DNA from: Azorinus chamasolen
Taxonomy: Eukaryota; Mollusca; Bivalvia; Cardiida; Solecurtidae
Direction: 5' to 3'
Assembly (NCBI GenBank): GCA_963576725.1
Contig: OY755240.1
Coordinates: 17,943,743 to 18,007,742, forward strand
DNA: 64,000 bases
The first letter of the stretch is position 1. Every line of letters starts with the position of its first letter. A program made the translations under genes and the position numbers. A model generated the notes under the pieces. It had not been told where the DNA came from. It saw only the letters and a program-made list of their open reading frames with translations, and did not search any database. Below, in pieces: positions 1 to 12,269 of the stretch.

Positions 1-308
1 AAGAGTTTTCTGTGTTTAAAGACCCCTGTGTTCAGTTAATGAATTGTCGCTTAAGACATGTTCTACTGTATATACTGGGTTTGCACATTTCCATCCAAAA
101 AATTTATTTAAAAAAGGAGCTTTTTCTACCTTTTTCCTGAGTAAAATGATACAAAAAGGTTTTTAGAATTTTTAGTAAATGCAATAATTTCTTTGCAGAT
201 TGATACTACTGAAAATTGTGAAATAGACTTATTAAAGGGTGTGTCGGTGGGGTGGTAATCACGGAACACAGAACTGCTTAGCAGCTAAAATAAAAACAAA
301 GAAATGCG

Positions 309-468
309 GTATACTATAAGAAAAAGTACAGCCCACCTCGGGCCTAATTGCATTATAGGGATCTATGAGTCAGTCTTCGACTTCGGGCCTTACACTATTT
401 TCCGACTGACTGGTAGGTCACTATAATGCAATAAGGCCCTCAGTGGGCTGCACTATTTCTTACATATC
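309..468. repeat. Imperfect foldback of about 160 bp
   Basis: The arms are 309-359 and 421-468: the inner part ACAGCCCACCTCGGGCC is mirrored by GGCCCTCAGTGGGCTGCACT and both sides continue into TAATTGCATTATAG or its complement. The roughly 60-nt centre holds a smaller GTCAGTC/GACTGAC pairing. MITE-like; family not recognised. Confidence 0.7.
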
Positions 469-479
469 GACCCCATTGG

Positions 480-772
480 TGGAATTATTTTGGCAAGAGA
501 GTCACTGTATTTTACAGTAAAATGGTATGGGGCCATAGTACTATATAATATATCTGGATGATGTATTTTGGCAAGGGATTCACTATATTTTATAGTATAA
601 TGACCGGGGTCATAGTACTATAACATATGTAGACCCCTCGGTCGACCTACTACGATAAAAATAGTAGGTCACAATATTAAAATGGGGGTCATTATATTAT
701 TGCAAGGGAGTCACTATATTTTATAGTAAAACTACCGGGGGTCATGGTGCTTTATAATATTTCGAACAACCA
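480..772. repeat. Diverged tandem repeat, about 3 units
   Basis: A unit built on TTGGCAAGGGAGTCACTATA, then TTTTATAGTAAAATGACCGG and GGTCATAGTACTATA occurs at about 490, 572 and 700. The copies are diverged and of unequal spacing. Abuts the foldback at 309-468. Confidence 0.6.
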
Positions 773-1051
773 GATCGATCGGTCACTTTTCCTCATTACT
801 TACCTTGTTTCTAAAGAACGGACCGGTGTGACATACACTAAATACTACAGCGTGGCGCATTCAGGTTAGAACAGATATAATATTAGACGAGTTTCAATCA
901 ATATCAGAATATATAAATCGTCACAGTAGATACTTTACCATTTAATTAGTTATATTGTAGAAATAAAAGTACAACACGTACACCTCTTATTATTGAACGT
1001 TGTACAATTAATGCAAAACTTCCTTAACTTTACTATAACGAATGATAGACT

Positions 1052-1292
1052 GTTTTAACTCTTCGCTTGCTTTTCACGTCAATATAAATTATATAGTTAA
1101 GACCCAGTTGAGACAGCTCCTGCGGGAGCTTTCTCATTAGAGTCTGCACTATTTACAATTGTTTGTTCAACCAGTGCACTCCACAGCAGTGATTTCACAG
1201 TGAAATACTTGTACACAGTGAAGATGTATTGAAAATGCATGGGTAAAGAAGGAGAAATGTGTTTTAAAATTCAGCAAGCGAAGGGTTAAAAC
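1052..1292 (-). mobile_element. Family D MITE, copy 1
   Basis: About 240 bp bounded by inverted ends: TTAACTCTTCGCTTGCTTTT at left and AGCAAGCGAAGGGTTAA at right, both containing TTAA at the edge. The interior carries a GAGACAGCTCCTGCGGGAGC segment and CACTGTGTACAAGTATTTC on the minus strand, shared with the copies at 23694 and 39457. TTAA borders suggest a piggyBac- or Kolobok-type parent. Confidence 0.65.
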
Positions 1293-1442
1293 AAAAAACA
1301 CGATTTTAGGCCCAACAAATGACGGAACATGACTTGGCGAAGCATAAAACAGTTTTATTTAAATTGACGGCTGTAGTGAATTTGAATTAGCCAGATTAGG
1401 CAAACCCTGAACCGAAGATACAGAATGTAAGTTTAAACATTC

Positions 1443-1667
1443 TGAAAGTGGGTGGATCCTTCGAAAGCAAAAGTAGCAATGCGAGAAGAGAAATTGCATA
1501 ATAGGTTTTATTGAGTCTGTTCATGAGTAGTAATATGAAAGTGCAACCCTACTCACGCCCCAAGCACTGCCTTAAGCAGCATTCAATTTCCAAAACTAAT
1601 AACACCGAAACTACTGATCCCGAATGACCAGAAAGTATAACAACACTGCGAATGAAGTACGGGTTAA
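1443..1667 (-). repeat. Family B dispersed repeat
   Basis: Shares with other copies the sequences GGATCCTTCGAAAGCAAAAG, TTTTATTGAGTCTGTTCATG, ACTCACGCCCC and AACAACACTGCGAATGAAGT. No coding capacity. The strand is given relative to copies reading GGTGCTAGGGGGCGTGAG. Confidence 0.75.
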
Positions 1668-1819
1668 GTTAATTTAATTTGTTTATTGTTGTGAGGCTAT
1701 TTATTGTTTCTGTTTGTAGCACCCTTCCGTATATAGATAGACAAATGATAAGGATAGATATAACTAAAAGAAATGTCATGTAAAGAATAACACTATTCTA
1801 GAGGTTTCGACCGAGGGAT

Positions 1820-2100
1820 TTAAAGTACAAAGATAAGCCATGCAGGAAACATGACATACAACAGACACAGCCGCCCGAACAGCACCTTTAGAAAACACAG
1901 CAAATGTACATATCTATAATAATAATAATAATAATAGTAAAGACTTAATTTCAAGAGGTTAACACAATTAGTACAGACAAGCAACATATCTCCCTTGCGG
2001 CCCTCAAACATATTATAATGTACAGAGATTTACCAATGACAAAAGTCACTGGGATTTAAAGCGGTATAGGGTGCGCCCAGACACTGAACAGCTATAACCT
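1820..2100 (-). repeat. Family A dispersed repeat, diverged
   Basis: Minus-oriented copy: recognisable GCCATGCAGGAAACA, CAGCCGCCCGAACAGCACC and ATGACAAAAGTCACTGGGAT blocks in the same order as the copies at 9085 and 52300. Contains a short (TAA)n run at about 1917-1935. Confidence 0.65.
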
Positions 2101-2534
2101 GGAAAACGGATAATTTTAAATAACATTATAGAAAACACACATAGCATTTATCTTGAAAGGGAATCAAAATAGTGACACAAGACTTCGGTGATACCAAGGC
2201 AACCATGAAGTGCAAAGGTGTTAAAGTATAAGGAAATGCATTGAATGTAAATCAATTCCTGTAACTATATATAAATGTATTCAAGTTGTTTCTATATAAT
2301 TTATAATGAAATGTCTTGTGTAATACACTTTTGCCAATGCTCCTGTCTTATAAAAACAAAATTCAAAAGAATGCAGCATATGCAATGATACAACTAAACT
2401 TGTGTCCTTGAATTTTTCTTCAAACGAAACTGAATGGGAACGTCTATAAACTCGCAGATAAAAATACAAACTGATACTGTTTTACTAAATAGTCTACGGT
2501 CTTTCGCCGCTATATCTATCTAATTTTGTTCCTC

Positions 2535-2713
2535 AGCCCGTTCCTACACACAGTAATTTAAGAAATACTCATGAACTTCCATGTCCATATTGTAGAACAA
2601 ATGTCTATTTCAATTATTTCCTGCCATCTAAAACTAGAAATTGGAATACTCTTTCCAGAAGTAAAATAAAAACTGTCAGATCATTGAACTCTTTAAACAC
2701 CTTCTTAGCATGA
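2535..2713 (+). pseudogene. LINE (non-LTR) reverse transcriptase C-terminus remnant
   Basis: An open stretch translates to VPTHSNLRNTHELPCPYC, then RTNVYFNYFLPSKTRNWNTL and ends SLNSLNTFLA before a TGA. The pattern of an aromatic-N-x-F-L-P followed by x-x-W-N-x-L and a short helical tail is typical of the extreme C-terminus of CR1/I/Jockey-type LINE polymerases. Only about 60 residues remain, and upstream reading is broken, so it is a dead 5'-truncated copy in the intron 3' of module 5. Confidence 0.6.
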
Positions 2714-3105
2714 AGAAAGCATGTACCCAAGGACACTACTACTCTGAAAACAAAGTTCAGGTCATTCATGCCTGTCTCAGATAGATTGACATGTTTACTG
2801 ACTGGTAATGGTGAACATTGTCACCATTTTACAAAGTAAACATATCTATCACATTTCGTGTATAATATATGCGTTGGAAGACCACAAAATAGTTTGATAA
2901 AAATCTAAAGTAAGAGATGCACAATGGCAATATGTGCGAAACATTGTTTCAAAGATATGTGGAATTCACCTGAAGGATTTAGGAGGAGTTTTGCTCATGA
3001 ATTGAGTACCCAAACTCCATGTACTGTTATGGCTAGGTCAATGTTTTGTTCTAGAACATCACGAAGCATTACATAATGATCTTTACTGTCAAAGATTTAC
3101 TATCC

Positions 3106-3540
3106 ATGTAGGAGTTGCTCTTTACGAAAATACAAAATATCTGGAATAATCCTAAAGTCAAATGATCTCCCCTGAAATATGTCGGATCGTAAAGATCACC
3201 CCTCATGCACATCTTCATATAACGTATTACATTCTGTTAAATATTCATTGAAATCCGACAACCCATGCATGATGAGTTGCACTTACGAGTTCAATCATAC
3301 ATAATGTCTAGAAAGAATCCCAAAGTCTGATTAGCTCCCCTGGAAACAGTCGAACCAAAAGGATTTTCTTCATGCATATCTTCATATGATGTACTACTTT
3401 CTTTAAATGTTTAATTTAAATAAAACCATCCATGTAGGAGGAAATGCGCTTACAAGAATCAATGGACAGACTAACTAACTAAGGACGTACGCACGGACAG
3501 TAATAAACCAGTACGCCCCCTAGTATATTGGATTAAAATT
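3106..3540 (-). repeat. Tandem units with a short-period microsatellite flank
   Basis: Two to three diverged units of about 165 bp start near 3106, 3270 and 3430 (shared CCATGTAGGAG, AAAGTC, ATCTCCCCTG, CATCTTCATAT). They are followed by a GACTAACTAACTAAGGACG stretch and GTACGCCCCCTAG. Read on the minus strand this gives GGGG-TACTGG, a tetranucleotide stretch, then tandem units, the same layout as at 15.7, 41.5 and 52.9 kb. Confidence 0.6.
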
Positions 3541-3761
3541 TTAACGTAATACGTATTTTGAATTTAACTCATTCACCTTTTAGTTACGAAATTGGTACAT
3601 CTTGGATCCAGAACTAGGTGCCGTTTTACCAAACGTAGTACGCATACGATAATTGAGTTGCCTTGCGAAGTTTGGTTAACCTTCTACTTGGTATGAAATT
3701 GTCGTCTGCAAAACTTTGCCGTCTGCAACAATTCTCAAAGTTAAATTTTCTGTGCAGACTC

Positions 3762-3833
3762 CAATTTCGAACAGTTTAGATCAAGATGAGATGCCGCGTC
3801 ATGCGGCGTTTCGTCTGGATCCAAACTGTTTGC
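3762..3833. repeat. Family C foldback
   Basis: Imperfect palindrome: GAACAGTTTAGATCAAGAT pairs with GTCTGGATCCAAACTGTTTG around a GCCGCGTCATGCGGC centre. Confidence 0.65.
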
Positions 3834-4205
3834 AAGTTATCACAAAATCATTGTAGCAAGCAGAAAGTTAAACTGTTAACATCCCACCAAACCATAAGGG
3901 CTAATCTGAGGTCCAAAACGTGTACCAAAGTTGTTTATTAGTGCAGAAGTAATTCGGAAAATAGCTGTTTCAGCTAATGTTTATTGTTATATGGTACTAT
4001 CTAAAACAAATCACATGCTTTTGAAAAAAGCAGACGACAAGAAAGCAGACGATAATTTAAATAGCATTATGTCCGAATGGTTTGAGAAACCGCCTCAATC
4101 AAGTCGTGTACATTCACCAGCTACTAGCAATCAGCGAAAATGTCTAATTGTACTTTCCACCAAGGAGAGAAACTATGTAAGACTTCAACCTTTCGTTTAA
4201 TCCAA

Positions 4206-4615
4206 TATTCTTGCACAAAACGTGCTGTTGTAGTCCCGCTAGACCATGTATTAACAAGGCGATTCTCGTGCACACGCGCTGATGTTGACCGGTTTTAATT
4301 ATACCTATTCGGGGCATAAGGTAAACAATGGACTTGAATGCTGTAGCGTTTTGGCCTAAGCTAGATGAACGGTGCGACTATCTCAGGGGCACCGACAATG
4401 AACTGTTTTTAGTGATATACATGTCGAATTAAATTCTGTGTAAACGGTATTTGATACAATCATGAATTGACGTTATAAAGAAAACAGTGGCACAGAAACA
4501 GCATAAATCGAACAAAGTGTCAACGATGTGTATAGTTTTGCTGCGGTAGTTTTGCTTGTATTTGGAAGAATTAAATTGATGCAGGAAAGCAGAAAATCGG
4601 TTTTGTGCAAGAATA
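4206..4615. mobile_element. MITE-like segment with 16-bp perfect terminal inverted repeats
   Basis: TATTCTTGCACAAAAC at 4206-4221 is exactly complemented at 4600-4615. The 410-bp interior has no open frame of note. No convincing target duplication is visible. Confidence 0.6.
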
Positions 4616-4618
4616 GCG

Positions 4619-4678
4619 TTAATACACGTTTGTTTTCGGGCAATAACATCTGTTATTGCCCGAACAAACGTGTATTAA
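4619..4678. repeat. Near-perfect 60-bp hairpin
   Basis: Two arms of 28-30 nt (TTAATACACGTTTGTT...GGGCAATAACA and its complement) are separated by two bases; the only asymmetry is an extra TT in the left arm. Directly abuts the segment at 4206-4615. Confidence 0.85.
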
Positions 4679-5303
4679 CCCTCTATTGATGTATCTATGT
4701 TATACATGGCCTTGTGTAATTACTGAAATAACATAATATAACAGACTATTTTTCAGACTTAATAAACGGAGTCTGCAGTTTTCTCTTTTTTTAATTGCAA
4801 ATTTTGCATAACAAAATATCATACTACATACATACCCGTTGTCTATGGGCTTTGAACTGACCAAGTCTTTAAGACATAGAAAAGCAATCTGTAAACAATA
4901 AGTAGAACTTCATTATGAAAAAACTACATAGTATATGTCTCATAACAGTTTCCAGTATCACTATACATGATGCATGGATATAAAACATCGATTAGTGTTC
5001 TACAATACTATCATATCATATAATATCCATAGTTATATATTTAAATGGTGTCTTAACTGAAGTCGGAGAAAAGTGTAACGTTGGACATTGTCATATTTAA
5101 TATATATTTAGTATAATCGTACAACCCCCTTTAAACGTGAACGTTTCCTTTAACTTTCGATATCGAATTAAATTATAGTACAGAGTAGTTTTAAACCTGA
5201 TAAAACATCGGTCAAGCCATTCTATATCTGTGTTTTAATGAAATAAGCAATTAACATAAGCTCGAATAAACTTTAACCAGGACAAGACAACTGGCTTATT
5301 TAC

Positions 5304-5487
5304 CTGACTAAACCCCTGTCGTCCCATATAATTTGCAACAACAGCACACAGTATCTCTCTGGGTATGAGGTTAGTGGAAATAACCTCCTTGATTTCAAAA
5401 GGGTTTAGTGAAGCTATGATGCATCTTGGCAGATGAAAATCCAGCTTAAACAAAGGTGCTATGTCCCTGATGATAGTCTCCAAAGGT
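5304..5487 (-). CDS. Internal exon, module 5 type b
   Basis: 184-nt exon with acceptor ATCATCCTCACAG and donor GTAAAT. One leading base, 61 codons, phase 0 end. The peptide reads PLETIIRDIAPLFKLD, FHLPRCIIASLNPFEIKE, then NLIPREILCAVVANYMGRQ. It keeps the APLFxxDxxLPxCI core of modules 1 and 4. The matching c exon should follow at lower coordinates, but I could not find one in 1-5300, so it may be diverged, lost, or off the window. Confidence 0.8.
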
Positions 5488-5599
5488 CTGTGAGGATGAT
5501 AATACACAATATATGTTTTGGCAAAAAAGTGTAACACCAGACCAAGAATATACCCATAACTGTGTTTCTCATACACTTTATAATTGAAAAAATAATAAA

Positions 5600-5845
5600 T
5601 TCTGAAAGGCGGTGATCCCCCGAAAGTAAAGATTGCAACACAAAAAGAGAAAATTGCAGACTCGGTTTTATTGAGTCTGTTCATGAACAGTAATTGAAAG
5701 TGCAACACTGCTCACGCCCCTAGCACCGGCTTAAGCGGTATTCAATTTTCAGAACAAGAAGTACTGAAATTCATGATCTCGAAGGATCAGAAGGTATAAC
5801 AACACTGAGAATGAAGTACGGGGCGACGTTTTACGACCGCCGGAA
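5600..5845 (-). repeat. Family B dispersed repeat
   Basis: Runs from TCTGAAAGGCGGTGATCCCC to GGGGCGACGTTTTACGACCG with the complete set of shared blocks (GAGTCTGTTCATGAACAG, GCTCACGCCCCTAGCACCGG). Lies immediately upstream of the module 5 b exon, in its intron. Confidence 0.8.
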
Positions 5846-6218
5846 AAAAAAGGTCAAGCAGGAAAAGCTACAACACAGACAACAGGTTTATCGTTGGCAT
5901 TTCGTTCCCCATTTCTTGTAATTCTTTACGAAAAAAGACAATTGGTTTATTAAGACGCATTGGTGTATGTTATTAATGCACATATGTTTCGGGCAATCAA
6001 AGTAGCAACTTTGTGCTCAATCAATAAACAGGCTTACCCGCACATCAAAATTTCAGTGAACTATTAGTATCTACTTATATTAAACAGTTAAACGCGAAAT
6101 CTCTGTTTAAAAAAAATAATCCTAAGACACATTTAGTCGTTAGTATAAATTTTAACTGATTTGTGGTTAATTAATGTGGAAAAATATTGCATAATTATAT
6201 GCAACTACTATTCATTAC

Positions 6219-6449
6219 ATGAGCCACTCGTTATGTGTCTGTTTCTTGAAAGCATCCATCACATCCTGTATGTCTTTTATGCCCCACCATTCGACGTTTG
6301 TGAAATTGTCGTCTTTATTAGTAGTTTCGAATGGCTCGTAGTGACTGAATAAAAATCTGTATAAAGGCACGCAATATAACCATGATGGGTTTTTGGACGA
6401 CTCCGTCACGACAGTCATCAACTTGAGAAGAGATTGTTTAACCTCGAAC
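6219..6449 (-). CDS. Internal exon, module 5 type a
   Basis: 231-nt exon with acceptor ATTCGTTTTAG and a less common donor GTAATG. It starts with one base and ends with two. The peptide runs FEVKQSLLKLMTVVTESSKN, then WLYCVPLYRFLFSHYEPFE, then EWWGIKDIQDVMDAFKKQT. The KQSLLKL and WLYxxPLxxFLF segments align with modules 1 and 4. The added WWG segment is of the kind I associate with RNF213-like proteins (uncertain). Lies just beside the long GT microsatellite. Confidence 0.82.
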
Positions 6450-6659
6450 CTAAAACGAATACAAATATTTCACTTTAGTGGGATATATTAAATGTTTGAT
6501 ATTCCATTAGAAGGTAATATAATGTGTTGTTTACATAATCACCACAGACATGAATAGACGATTATATCATGTCCACACTTTCCCCGAAGTTCGGGTTCGT
6601 GATTACACTGGTCTAAACACTCAGCTTTGCGAGTGACCGTTCCAAGGCGGTACTCTCGT

Positions 6660-7065
<406 letters not shown>

Positions 7066-7109
7066 TTGAGAGTTTCACAGTAGATTGGTTTTTTTATGAA
7101 TAAAATAAT

Positions 7110-7485
7110 AAATCCTACCTTCGTAAATAAAATATTTCATTGATTCATTCATCCTATATTTAACATTGCATTTGAACGGTGAGACCTAGACCTATAATTC
7201 ATATTTTACTTCATATTAACTCAACGTCTCGCATTGTCAGATAGAATAAACCCAGATCATACAGCTTCAGTAGGAGTTGTCTGATTAGATTCTGATTTTT
7301 TTGCTGAAAGTATGCCATTGTCCAATACCTTCAGATTTTGCCAATATGAAAACAAACCATTGGTAATGTTTTAGGTACATTTATTATGTTCATAGATATT
7401 CAGTTGGTGGTGAAATGCTTCATAAATATGGAACATTTTAAACGTTAAGAAACGGGTAGCTGCTACAAAAGTGACTTTTCATAGA
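7110..7485. other. Intron, nothing recognised
   Basis: AT-rich sequence upstream of the GT microsatellite on the gene's reading strand; no open frame or repeat family seen. Confidence 0.5.
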
Positions 7486-7489
7486 GGGG

Positions 7490-7650
7490 ATACATTTATT
7501 ACACGGGTTGTCTTTTAGGGTGGGCATTGAATAAGTGTGGGGTGGGTGCCCCTAAACCCGTTTAACCCCCTATGGCAGTTGTCACTGACCGTTCCAAGAT
7601 GATTCTTCAATCTTCCCTATTGTTTGTTTGTTATGTCTTTGTGTGGCTCT
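7490..7650 (+). repeat. Family A dispersed repeat, partial
   Basis: Contains TTAGGGTGGGCATTGAATAA, TGTCACTGACCGTTCCAAG and a CTTCCCTATTGTTTGTTTG stretch. The distal third of the family is missing. Confidence 0.75.
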
Positions 7651-8429
7651 TCGGTGCCTGACTCAGACATGTACTGTTTTCATAATTTTCTCTGCAAATA
7701 ATTGAGTTATCAGGATCAATTATTATTTCGTTCAAACGAACAGGCCGAGACAGTATAAACGTTCATATTCTTAGCTATATGTATACCTTCTTTTTTTCTA
7801 CTATAGTATATGTAATTTCATTTCATTGAGAAAAAATAGTTTATTTTCAAAACGTGTTTCATTACTTCACCATTAATATGTGTCGTGTCTTTTCGTCGCT
7901 TTGTCTCCCTTTCTCATTCTCTCTCCTCTGTTTCTATATATCACGCTCTCTCCCTATCTGGTCGTTCAGTATCGTGTATGCCTTCACTTAAATAACATGT
8001 TATGATATTAATATATGATATGATGTTATAATATTAATATATCGATACATATTGATACATAACACATAGGTGAAGACATCCCTATGTGTGAGACATTCTT
8101 AGAATTCAGCATTTTTTCATACAATATCTCACCGTTTACTGCATGACATATATGGTCATTTATCTTAGTCAACATTTTTACGATGACACGGTCATTTCGA
8201 AATCTAGGTACATTGTTCAGTTTAACCCTTTTGCTAAGCGCGACCTGACTTGCAGTTACACGACAGCATAAATACATATAAACCGAATAAATTGGCGTTT
8301 CGTCATGATCTAATCTGTTTGACGCTCAGTCAACTGTTTCTGAAACGCTTGTACAAGTTTCAAGAAAGACAAACTTCAAGAGATCAGAATTGTGGCAAAT
8401 AATTAGTTCAGCTCGATATGGGTGAACTA

Positions 8430-8640
8430 AATAAATCCTGATAAGATGAGATTCTTTGAAAGCCAAAGCAGCAATGCGAAAAGAGGACTCGGTGTTTTGA
8501 GTCAGTTCATGAGCAGTAATTAAAAGTAAAACACTGCTCAAGCCTCACTAGCACCGGATTAAGCGGTATTCAATTTTCAAAACTAAAAACACTGAAATTG
8601 GTGATCCCGTAGGACCAGCACATATAACAGCAATGAGTAA
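8430..8640 (-). repeat. Family B dispersed repeat, diverged
   Basis: AAAGCCAAAGCAGCAATGCG, GTCAGTTCATGAGCAGTAAT and CAAGCCTCACTAGCACCGG mark this copy, which lacks the distal GACGTTTTACG end. Confidence 0.7.
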
Positions 8641-9084
8641 ATTTATTTTTAGTGCTTGTGGTAATATGTAGCATGCATAGCTAAGCACGGTTCTCATTAG
8701 AATCAAATATTTTCTAGAAATTAAAACGAGGATAGTGTTGAAAACGAGTAGTAAATAGTGATATAATGATAGATTAATTGTTAATTCTTAGCTTAAATAT
8801 TAAATTACAATTGTTTTAAATTTTGGGTTAAATGTAAAATGGGGACCTCAAGATAGTACAAAGTCTTAATTGGGGACATCTCAGATTTGTATGGCTAGAG
8901 AGACAATGAGGAAGACATTTTTGGAGAGGAGAGATATTACGGACCAACCGACCAGCTGATTGAATGAAACCTCGTGTTCATACCGGACCATACCTGACAA
9001 ACCAACAGACATACCGACCAAGTGCCCGATCCATAGTCAGGGATGATGGTCCAAATTTCCATACAATTTTGTAAGTACGAAGAT

Positions 9085-9345
9085 GATGGAGGTCCAATAG
9101 AATTAGACAGGGCGCATACTTTACATAGTAAAAGTACAAAAATGAGTCATGCAGGAAACACCATATAAAGAACAAACAGCCGACCGAGCAGCAACACAAG
9201 GAAACAAAAAATGTACATAACTATAAAAACATCAAGAGACGCACAAAGACAAAACAAACATACAATAGCGGGAAGATGGAAGTACCGTCATGGAACGGTC
9301 AGTGACAAAAGTCACTAGGGGGTTAAACCGGTTTTATTTCTCTAA
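9085..9345 (-). repeat. Family A dispersed repeat
   Basis: Blocks ATGAGTCATGCAGGAAACAC, CAGCCGACCGAGCAGCA, ATGGAACGGTCAGTGACAAA and GGGGGTTAAACCGG appear in order. Adjacent sequence at 8940-9085 (GGACCATACCTGACAAACC region) is not part of other copies. Confidence 0.8.
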
Positions 9346-9499
9346 CATAAAACTGGACTCCTTTAAAATGTTTGTTTCTAGTAAACTAGGGTTCGAGTCC
9401 CGTAGTATTGGTTCAATCATAGTCTGGACTAGATGGCAATTGAATAAACATACGAGTATGCTGGACTTTAATGTTAAATTATAATTGGCCTTTAATGCC

Positions 9500-10755
9500 T
9501 ATAAGGTCTGTCTAGCTCTGCTTGAAGACTGGGCCTATGTTGAATGGATGATCCTTACCAGTGTTGGTAAACATGCTAAAATATCATGATATTTCACTGA
9601 TTTACGGATAAACAAACACCATTTGACAAGGTTTCTAAGAGGGATACATCAACTTAGTACTTCTTAAGCTAACGATTCTTGGTTTTTGGTGTTTTTTCTC
9701 CAAACCAATGATCCGATCTAACACAGGCGAAAAATTAAAAATCAACCCTATTTGAGACGATTCTGATAGGATAAATTCGAATGCCGGAAAATAAGTTGGT
9801 TTGTTGGTTTGTTAGTCGGTGTGTTACCGTTCAGTTTGGTTGAGTCATGTACGGTTGGGTTTGTAGTCGGGTTGATAGTTATGTCCGTTCATTAATCTTT
9901 ATCTCACTATCTCTGTCTACCTTTATCCGTCTTTCTTATCACCTCTCGTTCTTTCTCTGATCATTCCCAATGTGGCAAAATCCAGACCTTTTAAACTAAA
10001 GTATTGTCTTTATTTGATCTCCTAACACATTCGGATAAAAATAGACAGTAAATGCTCAGACAAAGTCAATCTGATCGTCCGTCCTTACCTGAAATGATTT
10101 TATTCATGACGAAAACTCCCATTCATTGAAATTGTAACGTACCTGTTCAATTTTGTCTGATAGAATGATCCCATCGCATTATAGAATATCTGCTCCGGTT
10201 AGAAAACAAACATTAACATATATATGAAATTAGGTGAGACCGAATTTGGAACAGTCATTCAGGTGAAGTATTCGAACAGAACATGTTCCCTAAAATTGGC
10301 CCCGTAGAACCAGATTTGACTGAGTCCCGGTTAATGGGGATTAGAATAGCATCATCGATTTTCCCTTCTGTTTTGTTAAATATAACGTTTAACATAATTA
10401 ATTACAATTAAGACGATGGCCATCCAAACAACATTCGGTTTATTTATTTTTAAGCAATTGTAATGATTCAAGAATGATGAGTTTGGTCGTCGTGGCACCA
10501 AGTGTTTACACGGAACGATCTATTTCAACTAACCAGTGTAGAGATCCGTTAAGGGAATATTGCTTTTATAGGCATTATTTTCCAACCGGTCTCGATGCTG
10601 ATACGGTTACAAAGGCAACAGTCGACGGACTGGTGGATGGGTTGAAAGACGACATATAGTTAATGATCATAATGCCTGATTCAAGAGCTAAAATGTTACA
10701 TCAGCACTATAGAAAGGCAGAGCAAAGTCGTATACCCCAAGTCAAATAATAAGAC
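9500..10755. other. Intron between module 4 c and module 5 a exons, nothing recognised
   Basis: No exon-like frame with splice sites on the minus strand. A 61-residue plus-strand frame at 10474-10659 has no recognisable features. GGTTCGAGTCCCG near 9390 is an isolated B-box-like word. Confidence 0.45.
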
Positions 10756-10759
10756 ACTT

Positions 10760-11065
10760 ATCATAAATTCTGAAAGGGGGTGATCCCCCGAGAGCAAAAA
10801 TTGCAACACAAAAAGAGAAAATTGCAGACTCGGTTTTATTGAGTCTGTTCATGAACAGTAATTGAACGTGCAACACTGCTCACGCCCCCTAGCACCGGCT
10901 TAAGCTGTATTCAATTTTCAGAACAAGAAGTACTGAAATTCATGATCTCGAAGGATCAGAAGGTATAACAACACTGAGAATGAAGTACGGAGCGACGTTT
11001 TACGGCTGCCACACAAGCACTTAACACCTGCTGTTGTGAAGATTATAAAGTCTTCAAGCACGTTT
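10760..11065 (-). repeat. Family B dispersed repeat, longest minus copy
   Basis: Extends past the usual end through CACACAAGCACTTAACACC and TGCTGTTGTGAAG. The same extension is seen at 31918 (inverted) and 45935, showing that these bases belong to the element. Confidence 0.8.
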
Positions 11066-11345
11066 ATATCCCATTTCTCGAAGGTTTAGTGAACATAGCT
11101 TACTTCATATATTTCATTGAATAACAATTGCACTGACCCGCTGGGATATTACATGCTTTTTTCGTATAACTGTACATCTATATAGTGGAATTAATTTAAC
11201 AAATGGGTCTTGATAAAGTGAATTACAAAATCGACATCGTTTATTCAGCGTTAGGTGTGTGTTTGTGAGTTGTCATATATATAATCAAAATATAACATAA
11301 GGGGCATTGTATAATATCATATAGAGAAATAACAATACTACTTAC

Positions 11346-11578
11346 ATCATTTCGTCTCCTTTGTATAGACGTTTGATAATCTGTATTTGATTCTCCGCAT
11401 CCTCCTTCGATTTTGATGAAACTTGCATAGCTTTGCAAAGCATTGTTTGCTTCTCTATGCTAATTTCCGTGTTTGTTTTCAACAAACTCTTTGCCACTTC
11501 CAACGCATTTAGAAGTCTCTGCTCATTTTCCTGACAGTCTATATTTTGCACCAGCTCTTCGAATAGGGAGTCAATCGG
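11346..11578 (-). CDS. Internal exon, module 4 type c
   Basis: 233-nt exon with acceptor TTTTCTTATTTAG and donor GTAAGT; phase 0 in, two bases over. The peptide begins PIDSLFEELVQNIDCQENEQ and carries ALEVAKSLLKTNTEISIEK, MLCKAMQVSSKSKEDAENQ and ends KGDEM. Paralogue of the exon at 57843-58072. The three exons of module 4 sum to 639 nt, 213 codons. Confidence 0.85.
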
Positions 11579-12107
11579 CTAAATAAGAAAATTAAAAATA
11601 ACAAAATAATTACTGCAAACGGCATAATTTTATTGTTGATTTTTATATATGAATTTAATAATAACATGACGTTCACCTCGTGCACTTTTTTACAAGACAC
11701 ATATGAATCAAACAAAATAGAATACATTATAAGGAACATGGCACGCAGGCATTAATCGAAACTTATATAATTATATTTTATAACGTTTCGAAAACAATGA
11801 GACAAAACCTTATGCAGAATGAACCCACTCACACAAATCTTAAATGCAAGATATATAGAGAAGAGTAAACAATATGAACAGTGTTATACACATATTCAGG
11901 CCCTTGAGCTGCATTTACGCGTTTTGTTTTAGAAAAAACATGATCGTATAATCTATTATTTTCTTGCTTGTCATGTTGATACATCTTTCCAGTTATCTTC
12001 TAAATATTATTGTTTAGAATATGCAGTACTGATGCAAATTAAAGACATCTCCACACATACATGTATGTTTATTCCTTCATGGTTTCACTTTGTGGTACAC
12101 CATCTGT

Positions 12108-12191
12108 AACTAATGATATTCTTGTCATCAGGTAATAACTGACAATGGCAACTAATGATATTCTTGTCATCAGGTAATAACTGACAATGGC
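12108..12191. repeat. Perfect 2 x 42-bp tandem duplication
   Basis: The unit beginning AACTAATGATATTCTTGTCA and ending ACTGACAATGGC is repeated head to tail without visible differences, so it is a young duplication in the intron between the a and b exons' neighbourhood of module 4. Confidence 0.95.
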
Positions 12192-12269
12192 AAAATGATT
12201 GCAACTTAACAATTTAGCACTCTAGTGATTAAGTTTGTTTCACTGACGTCTCGTTGTATATGCAGTTCA

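Noticed and set aside
3281..3330. A donor-like ACTTAC (minus strand) as the missing module 5 c exon
   Set aside because: The adjoining sequence has stops in the needed frame and is part of a tandem repeat.
9375..9410. tRNA 3' half (GGTTCGAGTCCCG)
   Set aside because: No upstream A box or pairing arms; a lone B-box-like word.
12108..12191. CRISPR-like direct repeat
   Set aside because: Only two adjacent copies without spacers; genome is eukaryotic.
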